From Cannabis sativa (taxonomy: Eukaryota > Streptophyta > Magnoliopsida > Rosales > Cannabaceae), in contig NC_083608.1 in assembly GCF_029168945.1 (NCBI RefSeq), positions 20,292,136-20,356,135 on the forward strand: DNA of 64,000 nt, given 5' to 3'. Both the position numbers and the translations under genes were made by a program. The notes beneath the pieces were generated by a model, which worked only from the letters and a program-made list of their open reading frames with translations, ran no database searches and was not told where the DNA came from. Of the stretch, positions 1-10,930 are shown one piece after another (positions within the stretch are counted from its first letter, which is position 1; each line of letters starts with the position of its first letter).

Positions 1-195
1 TCTATCGTTTCTATTAAATTTTTATCCAAATTTCAGAGTTGACGAAAAATCTGCAACTGAATGAGGTAAAAACTACTACAATATTTACTTTATAAAACTT
101 TTGTTTCAATATCTTAATTATTAACACCATTTGATTTGGATGTAGAAAAAATATTTTTAGATTGAGGCGGCAATAAAAATAACTGATACTCTCCA

Positions 196-781
196 GAATT
201 TTTATTACATATCATGTGATGCATGTCATAAAAAAATAGATTTATACAATCGCGATGAAAAAATCATATGTGACAAGTCAACATGCGGCCAAGAAGGATT
301 TCCTACACCACGGTATATTACAAAAAACTTATGATGTTATTGAAATTAAGTTAAATTAAAAAACATATATACTAACAATCTTATTATGCATTTTACAGTG
401 CTATAGCATATGTTGAACTTGATGACAATACAAATAGCCTATCTGCTGTCATGTTCGCAAATATTGTGAAAAAAATATTTTTGTGTACTACTGCCAAACT
501 AATGAAATATACTGCAGATGTGTAGTTTTTAAAAAATAAAATAGTTTTACATGCCTTTCATAAGTTGATTTTTTAATTAAATAAATTATGCACACCATGT
601 CTAATCATCTTAAATGAAAATACATCACTGTTTCCAGGAACACCGCCGCTTTGTTGACACTACCATATTCAATTTATCAAAGAAAAAATAGATAATCCAG
701 ATATATGCGGACCCAGCTAGAATGAAAAGTGTAAAATACAAAAATTACACTATTGTCACTATCGAAGAAAATGAAGATTGA
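196..781 (+). pseudogene. Replication protein A large-subunit-like (C-terminal OB fold) remnant
   Basis: Three exon-like blocks resemble the C-terminal DNA-binding domain of plant RPA1 or the RPA-like proteins carried by Helitrons. Block 1 (about 196-316) reads a zinc-ribbon pattern, CDACHKK then CDKSTCG, ending in FPTPRY. Block 2 starts after a TTTTACAG acceptor (exon from 399) and reads YVELDDNTNSLSAVMF, the usual strand following the ribbon. Block 3 starts after a TTTCCAG acceptor (exon from 638) and reads IIQIYADPARMKS and YKNYTIVTI, ending at TGA 779-781. An in-frame TAG at 689-691 breaks block 3, and no N-terminal OB domains or start are visible in the window. It could be a decayed host RPA1 paralogue or a Helitron passenger; the 5' part lies outside the window or is lost. 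Confidence 0.6.
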
Positions 782-1190
782 AATCCACTAATGACTATCA
801 TTAGTTTTCTTATCTACAATTTTTAAACTAATGCTATCTTCAATTATCAACAATTTAGAGATTGATTTTTAATTTTCTTTTTATCTTACACCCATTTAAG
901 TAATGTTTCTTTAAGTATTGGAACATCAATTTTTAGTTTATTTTTGAATTAAGTTAAGAACATATTTAAATCATTAAGCTTTCTTAAACACTAATATATT
1001 GCATTCGGTATTCACTTTTAATTGACAACATTATAAACTATAATATTTAGATACACCTAATAATAATCTCACCTAATAACTAATAATATTTTTTCTTTAA
1101 TTTTTAATCGTATCACTTTCAAATAACATAGAAAAAACCTAGCATAAAATTTAGTATACGTGATTTGCACGTAGCTTTTTGCTAGTATAT
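782..1190. other. AT-rich intergenic stretch
   Basis: No coding frame, RNA gene or clear repeat boundary was seen between the RPA-like remnant and the foldback MITE. Confidence 0.5.
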
Positions 1191-1569
1191 ATATATGTGT
1201 GAGTAATTTGTGTATAAATACTTAATTTTAATTTTTAGCTATAAATAAATATGTAAGTTTAATTTTTGACGGTAATAATATTTAAGTTATATTTTTAAAA
1301 CTCTGTATGTACCTAATCGTTAAATATTAGGCCATTAAATCTACGTGTCATTTTTTTATTGGTATATTTAAATTATTTTTTTAAAATAATAAAAATTTAA
1401 TGACTTGGACCAATTAGGGATTACCACGTGGCAATTTACTCAACCAAGTACCTACAAAAGTTCTAAAATTATAACTTAGGTATGACTACCGCTAAAAATT
1501 AAACTTAAGTATTTATTTGTAACTGGAAATTAAACTTAAATATTTATACCGCAAATTACTCATATATAA
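1191..1569. mobile_element. Foldback MITE (long terminal inverted repeats)
   Basis: The left arm (about 1193-1330) and right arm (about 1430-1567) are imperfect reverse complements over more than 120 bp. Both start from the outside with ATAT(G)...GAGTAATTTG and continue with matching blocks such as AAATAAATA and TTTAATTTTT. The centre is AT-rich and has no coding capacity. The outer flanks are TA repeats, so a target duplication cannot be assigned. The superfamily (Mutator-like or Tc1/Mariner-like) is not decided. Confidence 0.65.
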
Positions 1570-1689
1570 TTTACTAACTGAAAAATTCTTATTCAACACA
1601 AATCAAAAGTTTAGAACACAAAAGTAAAAGTAAAAACAAAGGGTTCTACTTCTCTTGTCACTAGAAAACCAAACCGATTAAAAGCAAAA

Positions 1690-2313
1690 CTCTAAATAGC
1701 CAAATTATGAGTTGCTTCCACTATAATTCTAAGCAGCCATCTGATAATTATATTACAAGAATCAATGAGAGCTAAAAGAACTAAAAATTGTGCCTTAATC
1801 TCCCAAGAAGGAGCTTTGCGACAAAAGATTACATCCACCGATTGTTTGCAATCAGATATCAAAATTGTAAAGTCCCAACCCCTTAATCTACAAAGACTAA
1901 CAACATGGATTAAAGTAAGAGTTTCAACTTTAAGAGTCAAAAAAATCTTATGTTTAACAGTGAGGCCCTCAATAAGCCACCCCTACTCATTAGCAGCAAT
2001 AATCGCTCCTGCCGCTACCATCCCACAACAAGCAGCATCCATAATCACCAAATTCCTTCCCCTTGGAATATCTTGCAAGTTTGTCACTAAGTTCACCTCA
2101 AATCTTCTAGTCTCATGGTCTCGGGCCCAAAACTGTGTTTGTCGCCTCTACAGTTGCTAAGATCATGTGCTTTAAACCAAAAAAAGTTAGAACCATCCTT
2201 TGATGAAAGGCTAAATTTCTAGCATTCCACAAAGAATGGCATAGAATATTAGAAAATTGACTAAAACTATCTTTCTCATTTCCTACACAGTCACCAAGAA
2301 ATTCAGCGTAATC
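1690..2313 (-). pseudogene. LINE (L1-type) 3' end: RNase H domain, part 1
   Basis: Read on the minus strand, this is the C-terminal RNase H-like domain of a plant L1-type non-LTR retrotransposon. About 2320 to 2160 gives the linker that follows the zinc-binding region. About 2100 to 1950 gives VIMDAACCG and GWLIEGLTVK, and 1940-1692 gives ILISDCKQSVDV and a final AHNLA-like end (ATHNLAI). An in-frame stop lies between the two RNase H blocks (near 1965-1970). The domain runs directly into the target duplication of the solo LTR at 2309-2313 and resumes at 4164, so it is one element split by an insertion. No poly(A) tail is obvious at the 3' end near 1690. Confidence 0.75.
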
Positions 2314-4163
2314 TATTAGGGTTTATGCCCTAAAAAACCTATAAAGATATTTCTGATCATGTATAAAGAGTTGAACATTTTGATACATGTTTGAATGTTA
2401 AATTATTAATGTTCATTATTGAATAATTTATATGTAAATGTCAAAAAATTCCTTATTCTTATATGAGACTATGACTTGTAGCTTTATAGAGAACTAAGAT
2501 CACTTAGCTATGAATGAAACAATAAAAAACATATTAAAGTTATGGAATCTTTAATCAATGGTTGCTTGTATAGTTCATTGATGTCCGTTCTTTGGTGCAA
2601 ATAATCTCAGTTCAGATTATAGTTGTAGTATGACATCAAAGTGAAGGTGTTGTATATAATAGAGATTATATATGACAAGGACTGATATGAATGAAGCTAT
2701 CTTTATCTAACATATTGTTTACTATAAAGACCTAATTCAGATCATAACAATGATCAATGGTAGATCGACCTAAATCCTGAGTAATCACAAACTCTTGTTC
2801 GTGTTATTAGTTTCTTTGATTCACTTGATAAAGTTCCTAAGAGAAGATGATTTTTACAACTTTTGTTTTGGGAATCTAATAACGTGGATGGCTGAAAATA
2901 TGATCTACAATTATGGAATCATAACTTTCCTAACGGATCGAATGCTAGTTCCCTTTAAGTGCTAATTCTTGAACTGAAAAGTTGTGCACAAACTTAGATG
3001 GATTCTAAATTATACTTTCATTAGTGAATTAATGGTACTAATTGATAAATAAGTAACCAGAAGGGTAAAATTAATTTGACCAAAACTAATTACGAACCAA
3101 CAGATGGAGGGCTAATCACTAGAATTGATTATATCAATGGACACTGCAGTAAAACTCAATAAATATAATTTTATAATTACAAAGAGTTCAATTCCATATT
3201 TATAGTGGAGTAATCATAGAATTAATAAAAAAAAATTATTTGGTTGGTGAGACTCAATAAATAATCTAGTTTATTGGAGCTTAGAATTATAAGTCCATGG
3301 TCCCTGAATCGCCACCTTGAAACACTATCAAGGAAAGGGATAAAGAGTTGTATAATGTTGTTTGAAAAAAAATTTATTTTGAATTGGAAAAATAGTAATT
3401 ATTTATTTTTGTAATAAATAAATAATTTTTCAAATTAATTAAATAGGAAAAAGATAAAAATTGTTAAGATAATTTGTCAAGACAATATTAAGACAAAAGT
3501 TGTCAGGACAAAAGACATCATCCCTGTCATAATTAAGACATGGTAGGCGCCTATGTCCCTATTAGTTTTGTCTTTATGGGTTAATTAATTCAATTATGTA
3601 AATATTTAAATTTGAAAAGTGGTTAAAGATATTTCAAATTAGTTAAGATATTCTCTCAATTAGTTGAGAGATTCCCTCATAAATATTAGTAACTGAATTC
3701 GATTATAGATATTTATTTATTTAATTAATGAGATTTAACTACTATAAATAGAAACCTGATATGAGAAATCAGATACACTTTTCCAACTGGTATTTTTGAA
3801 ATATAGAGAGGAGAAAAGAAAATTATTTTTTCTCTCAAATTGTTCTTGCTCATGTGTTGAGGAATCAACAACAACACATTATACACTTTATCCCACACTC
3901 TTCCTTATGTGTGGTGGATCGATTTAAAAGATACCGGTGTGAATTAATTTACATCATCCTCATCATCCGATTAAAGGTACAGCATACGAGAAGTTTTGAG
4001 GATACCTTAATAGTCATCAAGAGGTATATGTTCTTAACTTATTTTTTATTGTTATGATTTAATGTACACACATCTAGAGATTCATTGAGCTATGGTATAA
4101 TGATAATAAGATTATACACAACTCTTCCGCTGTGTACCTAATTTAGTACTAGAAAATCCAACA
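2314..4163 (+). mobile_element. Solo LTR (copia family with TTTATGCCCTAAA terminus)
   Basis: An 1850-bp LTR-like block starts TATTAGGGTTTATGCCC and ends AAATCCAACA, flanked by the perfect 5-bp duplication TAATC (2309-2313 and 4164-4168). The terminal TG has become TA. The 5' motif and the TCCAACA end match the LTRs at 47833, 52526, 58646 and 62633, so this is an older or diverged member of that copia group. No internal sequence, primer site or polypurine tract is present, as expected after recombination between two LTRs. A TATA box lies at 3743-3750. Confidence 0.88.
3743..3750 (+). promoter_or_regulatory. TATA box of the solo LTR
   Basis: TATAAATA inside ACTATAAATAGAAACC, placed about 420 bp before the LTR end. 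The LTRs near 15.8, 47.8 and 58.6 kb have the same arrangement. It is probably the former LTR promoter. Confidence 0.6.
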
Positions 4164-4555
4164 TAATCTAATTAAGGAATTCCAATGGAGAAGGAAAATT
4201 AAGAGCCTAAGGACTATTCAACCACATCTGACAAGCAAGATGACACCTTAGAAATAAATGAGAAAAGAGCCCTCCCGACTGTTACAAATAACATAGTTAC
4301 CACCGTTACCAAAAAGAACCTGAAGACATTGTCCAAATGGCAAGATATCCCTTCTCGATTTCCAAAGAAAGAATTTAACACACTCCTGGAGCGAAGCTTT
4401 CCACAGATTCTTCCACACCACATCAAGGGATCCAACTCTTGAATTAACAAGATACTTGTAAGCAATCTTGATACCAAAAGCTCCATTAGGAGCCTTATTC
4501 CAAATAAGCTCATCTGGCTCCGAAAGAGGAAGATTTTTGGTAAGTTTCCAAGACC
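4164..4555 (-). pseudogene. LINE 3' end, part 2: zinc-binding (zf-RVT) region
   Basis: On the minus strand this reads DELIWNKAPNGAFGIKIAY, then VWKNLWKASL, then VKFFLWKSRRDILPF, the conserved order of the zinc-binding RT-associated region of plant L1 elements. It lies directly upstream, in the LINE's sense, of the RNase H segment at 1690-2313. The solo LTR at 2314-4163 separates the two. Frame breaks occur before the join. The 5' side stops where a plus-strand copia begins. Confidence 0.75.
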
Positions 4556-6231
4556 CTGCCATTGCAAATATGGCTAAAATGCAAACTTGTTATGCCTCTT
4601 CTAAATCGGTTTTTGATGAAAGCTAGTACCCTAACTCTTGGGCTACTCATCACCTTATACCAAACAACTGCAATCTTGATGCTAGTAGCTCCTACTCAGG
4701 CCAAGAATAGATATTTGTAGGCAATGTCACAGGTCTTTCCATTGAAAATATTCGTAGCTCTTCCTTTCTTTCGCATTTTTCATCTAAAACACTCACTCCT
4801 AAGAACTTGTTACATGTTCCTTCTACCACCAAAAACTTTGTCTCCCAATTTTCCCAAGATTATAGTGTCTTTTTTGAGTTTCATCCTTTCTCCTGTTATG
4901 TCAAGGATCAAGTAACCCATAAGATCCTTTTGGTTGGGAAACTTGACAAAGGCTTGTACAAGTTTGATTCAACCCATCTCAGTCATATGCCTCCTAGTCC
5001 AGCTCTTGTTTCACCAGCTTCTACCTTGAGTCTGTCATCTCAGAACTTTTATTGTTTCGCAATTAATTGTATATACCAAATTCCATTTTTTATCTATGAA
5101 ATAGTGGGCTTGGCCACCTTACTGCCAAAATTGTAAAAATACCTTTCTCTAATTGTAATATTCCATTAATTAATAAAATTTTCCTAATGTTTGCACTGCA
5201 TGTTATCTTGGTAATTCTCATAAATTGACCTTTCCCAATTCTACCACCACTTACAATGAACCCTTAGAACTGTTACATTTAAACTTATGGGCCTCTGCTC
5301 CTATAAATTCATCTAATGGGTATACATATTATATAAGCTTTGTAAATTCTTATTCTAGGTAAATTTGGATCTATATGTTAAGAACCAAAGATGAAGCTTT
5401 ACCTACTTTCACTAAGTTTAAAGTACAAATTAGATTACAATTAGGGTGTTCCATCAAAACCTTACAGTCTGATTGGGGTGATGAGTTCAGGGCTTTCACT
5501 CATTTTCTTAAAACACTAGGAATAGTTAATAATCTAGCTTTTTCCCATACAAATGAACAAAATGGGGTAATGGAGAGTAAACACATACATATTATTGAGA
5601 CAAGCATAACTCTCTTAGCTCAAGCATCTCATCCATTAAAACTTTGGGATGAAGCATTTAGAACAGCAGTGTACCTTATTAACAGGATTCCTACTCCTAC
5701 CTTACATATTTCTAACCGCTTAGAATTTTTATTTGATACCCTCTGATTACCACATGCTAAAAGTGTTTAGTTGTATTGGTTATCCTAATCTAAGATCCTA
5801 TAATAGAAATAAACTTCAGTACATGTCTACACCTTGTAATTTTCTAGCCTATAACATGTCACATAAGGGGTATAAGTGCTTGTCTAAATATCATAGACTC
5901 TATATATCTCTAGATGTTGTGTTTGTTGAGGTTTATTTTTCCTATGCTCAAACGTTTACCTCCTTTATCCAATACCACTCATTTTCCCTCTACCACTTCT
6001 GCTATTCTGCCATTTTCGTCTTCCTCAATCTCTGCAATCCAACACCACCAGTATCTCAAAATGTAGTCCCTCCATCTTTATCACCTCCTTCATCTCCACC
6101 AGTCTCCCCACCGCCTTCTCCACATCCTGAGTAACCTACACTTAATCCTGCTGAGATGCTTGATGAAAATGTACCTATTCAATACAGTCCATCAAATATT
6201 TTTCCTCCAAGAGTTACAACTGCTTCCTCAT
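4556..6231 (+). pseudogene. Decayed Ty1/copia pol: zinc knuckle, protease-linker, integrase
   Basis: Sense-strand copia remains in order. A degraded gag zinc knuckle lies near 4556-4610. Next comes the pre-integrase region, with WATHHLIPN near 4640, LLHVPSTTKNF near 4800-4835 and GKLDKGLYKF near 4940. The integrase core follows, with DEFRAF near 5480 and NEQNGVMESKH near 5555-5585, then the tail (HMLKVFSCIGYPNLR from 5748). Several stops and frame changes separate the pieces, and about 130 bp near 5140-5250 is hard to read as protein. Proline/serine-rich sequence near 6050-6130 is the usual spacer before RT. The element is interrupted by the Cassandra TRIM at 6232 and resumes at 7167. Confidence 0.8.
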
Positions 6232-6398
6232 TGTAACGTCCCCGCTTCAAGCCTCCATTGGGTCCTTACACCCACGGACTCATGGCTCTTATACACGAGT
6301 ACGCCATTTTGGCTGCTTCATGGACTGATGACTGACCCTACAGACCAACACGAGTGTTTCCAGCATGCTTTGTCCTCACTCACACGCATCCTGGGAAA

Positions 6399-6473
6399 AC
6401 TTCCCGGGAGGTCACCCATCCTGAAATTGCTCCAAGCCAAGCACGCTTAACTGTGGAGTTCTTTCGTGATGGG
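6399..6473 (-). promoter_or_regulatory. 5S rRNA-like segment in Cassandra 3' LTR
   Basis: On the minus strand this has AAGCGTGCTTGG (box A-like) and GGATGGGTGACCTCC (box C-like), as in the internal control region of plant 5S rRNA genes. The box C end is altered to CCCGGG where the other LTR has CCCAGG. It is not a 5S gene, because the rest of 5S is diverged. In Cassandra these segments are thought to recruit RNA polymerase III. Confidence 0.85.
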
Positions 6474-6720
6474 CTACCGAAAAACAAGATGCACCTTGTT
6501 GATATAGGTAGTACCAATCAATCCATTTAAGCCCTTCTCAACTGTGTAGTCCCATACCTACACAGTCTCAGAATCATCCCACTTGACATTCCCCAGGCGG
6601 TGTGGGATTGCACAGCTTACCCGATGTTTCCCCTTACGGATCACGGGACTACTGACTGTCACAATCACCCCCCTTACGGGGTCCGACGTCCTCGTCGACC
6701 ACACTTCCGGCTGGGTCAAG

Positions 6721-6732
6721 GCTCTGATACCA
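6721..6732 (-). other. Primer binding site of Cassandra (tRNA-iMet)
   Basis: The minus strand reads TGGTATCAGAGC, two bases inside the LTR end at 6735. It is complementary to the 3' end of plant initiator methionine tRNA. Confidence 0.85.
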
Positions 6733-6900
6733 TTTGTAACGTCCCCGCTTCAAGCCTCCATTGGGTCCTTACACCCACGGACTCATGGCTCTTATACACG
6801 AGTACGCCACTTTGGCTGCTTCATGGACTGATGACTGACCCTACAGACCAACACGAGTGTTTCCAGCGTGCTTTGTCCTCACTCACACGCATCCTGGGAA

Positions 6901-6976
6901 AACTTCCCAGGAGGTCACCCATCCTGAAATTGCTCCAAGCCAAGCACGCTTAACTGTGGAGTTCTTTCGTGATGGG
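6901..6976 (-). promoter_or_regulatory. 5S rRNA-like segment in Cassandra 5' LTR
   Basis: This is the counterpart of the segment in the other LTR, with AAGCGTGCTTGG and GGATGGGTGACCTCCTGGGA on the minus strand. Here the box C-like part keeps the usual 5S sequence, so this LTR has the better pol III promoter candidate. Confidence 0.85.
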
Positions 6977-7166
6977 CTACCGAAAAACAAGATGCACCTT
7001 GTTGATATAGGTAGTACCAATCAATCCATTTAAGCGCTCCTCAACTGTGTAGTCCCATACCTACACAGTCTCAGAATCATCCCACTTGACCTTCCCCAGG
7101 CGGTGTGGGATTGCACAGCTTACCCGATGTTTCCCCTTACGGATCACGGGACTACTAACTGTCACA

Positions 7167-7380
7167 CTCATCTCATATCCCTGTTGATATTCATGTGCCT
7201 ACTATACCTATTGTCTTTACTCATCCTATGATGACTAGATAAAAATCAGGTATCAGGAAACCAAAAGTCTTTCTTGGTGCTTGTGAGCCCAGGAATGTTA
7301 AGACTGCTCTTCAAGGCCCCAAATGGGTTAAGACTCCTCTTGATGCTTGCGAGCCCAGGAATGTTAAGACTGCTCCAGTT
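7167..7380 (+). pseudogene. Decayed copia, continuation after Cassandra: start of RT region
   Basis: After the CTCAT duplication the copia resumes with THPMMTR, a stop, then KSGIRKPK near 7220-7270, the conserved block just before copia reverse transcriptase. It then gives an EP..VKTAL..PKWV-like segment. A 37-bp stretch (7273-7309) is repeated imperfectly at 7339-7375, and the homology ends at about 7380. No RT catalytic motif remains. Confidence 0.7.
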
Positions 7381-7984
7381 TTAATACACATATATAATCT
7401 TTATATTACATAAAACCATGATAAGTATATAGAGTAGAATATTCTACTTAATATTATACAATAAAATTATTGAATGAATGAGTGTTACATATGAACATAG
7501 ATGGGTCAAAATATAGTCATATATACATGTATAGAGGTACACAATACTAATAAGAACATGTATATATAAATAATTATTTTAGTACATAAAAAATATTAAT
7601 GTTGAATGAAAAATAATAATCTCAACAACAATATGAATCGAAAAGATTAAAATAAAAAATATTTCTTTCCATCGGCCATGAACGACCATGAAGAACAAAT
7701 ATAAATATATATACACACACGAAAATACTAGAATTGAAAAATAATCAAGATATAGATAAAGCCGCTATGATATTAACTGTTAAAAATTTATATGAATGAT
7801 TTAAAGCATATATGATTATGTATGAAGTGTAGAATTAATCGAATATATATGCACTATGAATAAAAGATCGAAATATCTGCAGCCATTAATTCTTTGAGCT
7901 TTAATTTCACACTAGGATCTGCAAAAGAAAAGAAAAATGATTAGTGTGAGTAATTGGACTTCCAAGCTCTCTCTACTCTAGTGT
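7381..7984. other. AT-rich intergenic stretch
   Basis: No gene, RNA or bounded repeat was recognised. Confidence 0.5.
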
Positions 7985-8935
7985 TGTAAATACCGGTCGA
8001 ATTTTTTGACATGACACGAAACCGGCACGAGCCCAGAAGGCACAAACACGACTAGGCACGGAAAAATATAGGCTTGTGCACGACACTATACGATGCTACA
8101 AATTGGCACGACACGACATGAAAAACTATGTCCTTAAGCACGACACTGCACGAGAAGCACAAAAGGCATAACACGTAAGTACAAAAAACACGACACACAA
8201 CATGCCATATTAAAAAATCTTATAATTTATTATTATTAATAATAAGATATGAATTTATCAATTATAAATAAATTAAAATAATAATAAAACTTAAATATAA
8301 CAATGAATATTATAGTTCTATAATTAAAATTATTAAAACATAAAAAACTAAGATTATATATTAATTTATTTACAAGGTGTGATATAAAAATTTGAGTATT
8401 TATAAGTAAATATTTAAATTCTAATGAAGTTAATAATTTTCTTATTTGATTATATTTTTTTTTTTATAATCTTATTGAGTATTTATAAGTCTTTATAATA
8501 TTTAAATTTAAATTTGAGTATTTATAAGTATATATTCAAAATTTAAATTCTAATAATTTTTTATATGATTATTTGTGAAATATTGCTCATAAGTTATACA
8601 AATATAATTAAAGCATTGAAATATACATATAATTTAGTAATTGTAAGAATATATATAAAAAAGTTAAACACGGATTTAAGGCCGAATATGAAAATGGGCT
8701 GACTTGTTTAAGAAATATGGCCCGACACGAACAAAGCACGACACGAAAATACTAAGCCGTGCTGGGCCTATCCTTGAAAAATATGAGCACGACATGACAC
8801 AATTTATATTTTTTGTGGTACGACACGACATGACCTGTTTTTTGAAAAACATGAATGAATACGGGTCGAACCAACACGACATGCACGAACTTATATTAGA
8901 TGGATATACTATATTTTTACAGAATGAGTAGTGAG
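7985..8935. repeat. CACGACACG-rich dispersed repeat with AT-rich centre
   Basis: Two flanks (about 8000-8215 and 8680-8885) are packed with variants of GGCACGACACGA on the plus strand, with companion words such as GGCCCGACACGA and GTGCTGGGCC. The middle (8216-8670) is almost pure A+T. Both flanks carry the motif in the same orientation. It resembles a non-coding dispersed repeat seen in many plant genomes, but I cannot name the superfamily or find terminal repeats or a target duplication. Short frames across it are not genes. Confidence 0.55.
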
Positions 8936-10140
8936 CTTAAGGATCGAAACCTTATATTCATATAAGTGGGACCTTTCATCAAATTAATTATTAGAATATT
9001 TTGATAATTAATTTAAAAAATTAAATCGAGCAATGAATATTTAATAAATTATAATATAACCATATATAGAATATTAACTAATTAATTGTGAACAAATACA
9101 TCAGCTTCTTTATATTTTTATCTACATCATTAAAATAATATATTTTTAATACATTAATAGTATATAAATTAATAAAAATATTATATTATACATTATATAT
9201 AATTATAAAAAGTTAGTAAACTTAAATAAAGTAGTAATAAAATAAATAAAAATTTTTAGCTCACTTTCTCTCCATAGCTACATGCATAGATGCATTTTAT
9301 TGAAATTTGTTCAAATTTATTATAGCTGAGTTATAAAGATTTTGAGCTAAAATTTTTAACTTTTAGCTGGGAGTGCTCTTATACACATACTATATTAATG
9401 ATCATTTCTAATAATACTATTTACAATTTCTCATTTATAATATTTATGGAGAGAAAGAGTGTCGAACTGGACGAAAACACCAACCATTTGAAGAGACTAT
9501 ATATTATTAACAAATACATCAATTTTTTTTTATGTGACGAATGGAGTTTAAACCCCATATTTAATTTACAAAATTAAGATCAACCCCATATTGTTTATGA
9601 GATCAAAAATTTGTTCATGTTTTGTTTTGTCCACTTTATTTTTTAATTTCATTTTATTATTCTTAGTGCCAAATTTAACTTCTAATATAGTATAATTTTC
9701 CCCATAAAAAAGAAAAAGAAAAAGATTAAGATTGGTTATGTTCAATAGGATAGGCAGTGGGAGTGACTATTGGTTTTGACTGGGTGTTGTGTATAGTAGT
9801 GTTGACTTTATGGATAAGAAGTAGAAGAAGGATACTGATTTCCGACGTGTGAGATCAGAGGAAGGATACTGATTACAGACTTCATGGGCCATGCATGTGG
9901 CCCATTATGGAAACAAACATAATTTTCTTAGTATGCACGACAAATTTCTATTTCGGATAAGGATATGATCAAATTCGACCCCCTTCTCACTCTTACTAGA
10001 CTCCTTCAAACAAGTTTTAAGATTGAAAATAATACATTTGAATAGTTCAAATTCATCATAAATAAATGCTATACATGATGTACCTTTTGTTGAGAAATAC
10101 TTGTGGAATTTCGGGGATGGAAATAAATGATGTAGAGCTA
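8936..10140. other. Intergenic stretch
   Basis: No coding or RNA features were seen. A short direct repeat of GGATACTGATT occurs at about 9833 and 9864. The rest is AT-rich with many homopolymers. Confidence 0.5.
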
Positions 10141-10464
10141 ATAAAAAAAGGGATTATTTTATAAATACACAAAAATAAAAAAAAAATTATAAAAATACGA
10201 TTTCACAGAATTTTAAAAAATTTTACGATTTTTTTGATTTGATTTACAGAAAATACAGTCTTTTTATGTTGTACTCTTGTTAATTTATTGTTGATTTTTT
10301 GTTATTTGTATGTTATTTTTTGTTATTGTTTTGATATTATTTAGATGTTATTTTCATGTTACTTTTATGTAGTTTTCTTGTTGTTTTCATAAAAAACCGT
10401 AAAAATTTAAAAAAAAAATTCTTTAAACATAAAAGTATAATTTTTTTACAAAAAAAAAAAATAA
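10141..10464. repeat. AT-rich segment with TTGTTATTTT-type runs
   Basis: Degenerate repeats of GTTATTTTTTGTTATT lie between A-rich arms (10148-10230 and 10390-10460) that are partly reverse complementary. It may be a MITE remnant adjoining the inverted-repeat element that follows. No termini are confident. Confidence 0.35.
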
Positions 10465-10871
10465 GGGCTATTTTCAAAAATATGGGAAAAATTATTAAGG
10501 TTATGATAAATATGGCATAAAAAGTAAATACCACTAAATATGACATTATCTAACCAATCAAACTAAAAATATGGTTTTTTTCTAAAAAAAACCATACAAA
10601 ACATTAAAAAGAAATCTGAATTCAAAATTCATAAAAAATAAAAACTTAATTAAATTACCATAAAAAATATTAAAATTCCCTTCATATTTATTTTTTTTAA
10701 AAAAATAAAACAAATAAAACTATAGTGATTGCCGAAGTTGTCACTCGTGCTGGAAAAGTCCTTAGGAGTTCTTGTCGGCACTGGAAAAGTCGTCGGAGTA
10801 TTCGTCGGTGCCGAAAAAGTCACCGGAGTTCTTCTTGCGCCGAAAAGTCGTCAGAATTAGCATTGTCGCTG

Positions 10872-10930
10872 GAAAAATCACCAAGAAACCGGTTTCTTGA
10901 TGTTAGAAACCGGTTTCTTGGTGATTTTTC
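10872..10930. repeat. Perfect hairpin 1 (25-bp arms, 9-nt loop)
   Basis: The arms 10872-10896 and 10906-10930 are exact reverse complements. Each arm contains GAAACCGGTTTC, itself a palindrome. Looser pairing extends outward (GTCGTCAGAATTAGCATTG against CAATGCCAAGTCCGACGAC). Confidence 0.9.

Larger units (their letters stand above)
6232..7166 (-). mobile_element. Cassandra-type TRIM retrotransposon, complete
   Basis: Two 432-bp LTRs (6232-6663 and 6735-7166) flank only 71 bp of internal DNA. The element is in minus orientation: the initiator-Met primer site is the reverse complement of GCTCTGATACCA at 6721-6732, next to the right-hand LTR. A purine-rich tract (minus strand of 6664-6680) precedes the left-hand LTR. 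Each LTR contains a 5S rRNA-like segment, the hallmark of Cassandra. The 5-bp duplication CTCAT is perfect (6227-6231 and 7167-7171). It has no coding capacity, so it must use proteins from other elements. The LTRs differ at roughly seven positions by eye, which suggests a fairly young insertion. Confidence 0.92.

Noticed and set aside
6160..6953. Three plus-strand frames of 82-117 codons around 6160-6953
   Set aside because: They are duplicated readings of the two Cassandra LTRs, including the antisense of the 5S-like part. No protein family fits.
6901..6976. A 5S rRNA gene
   Set aside because: Only the promoter-like half resembles 5S. It lies in an LTR with a twin copy at 6399-6473, so it is the Cassandra LTR segment.
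8676..8931. Overlapping short frames on both strands in the CACGACA repeat
   Set aside because: Low-complexity readings of the repeat word; no start context or homology.
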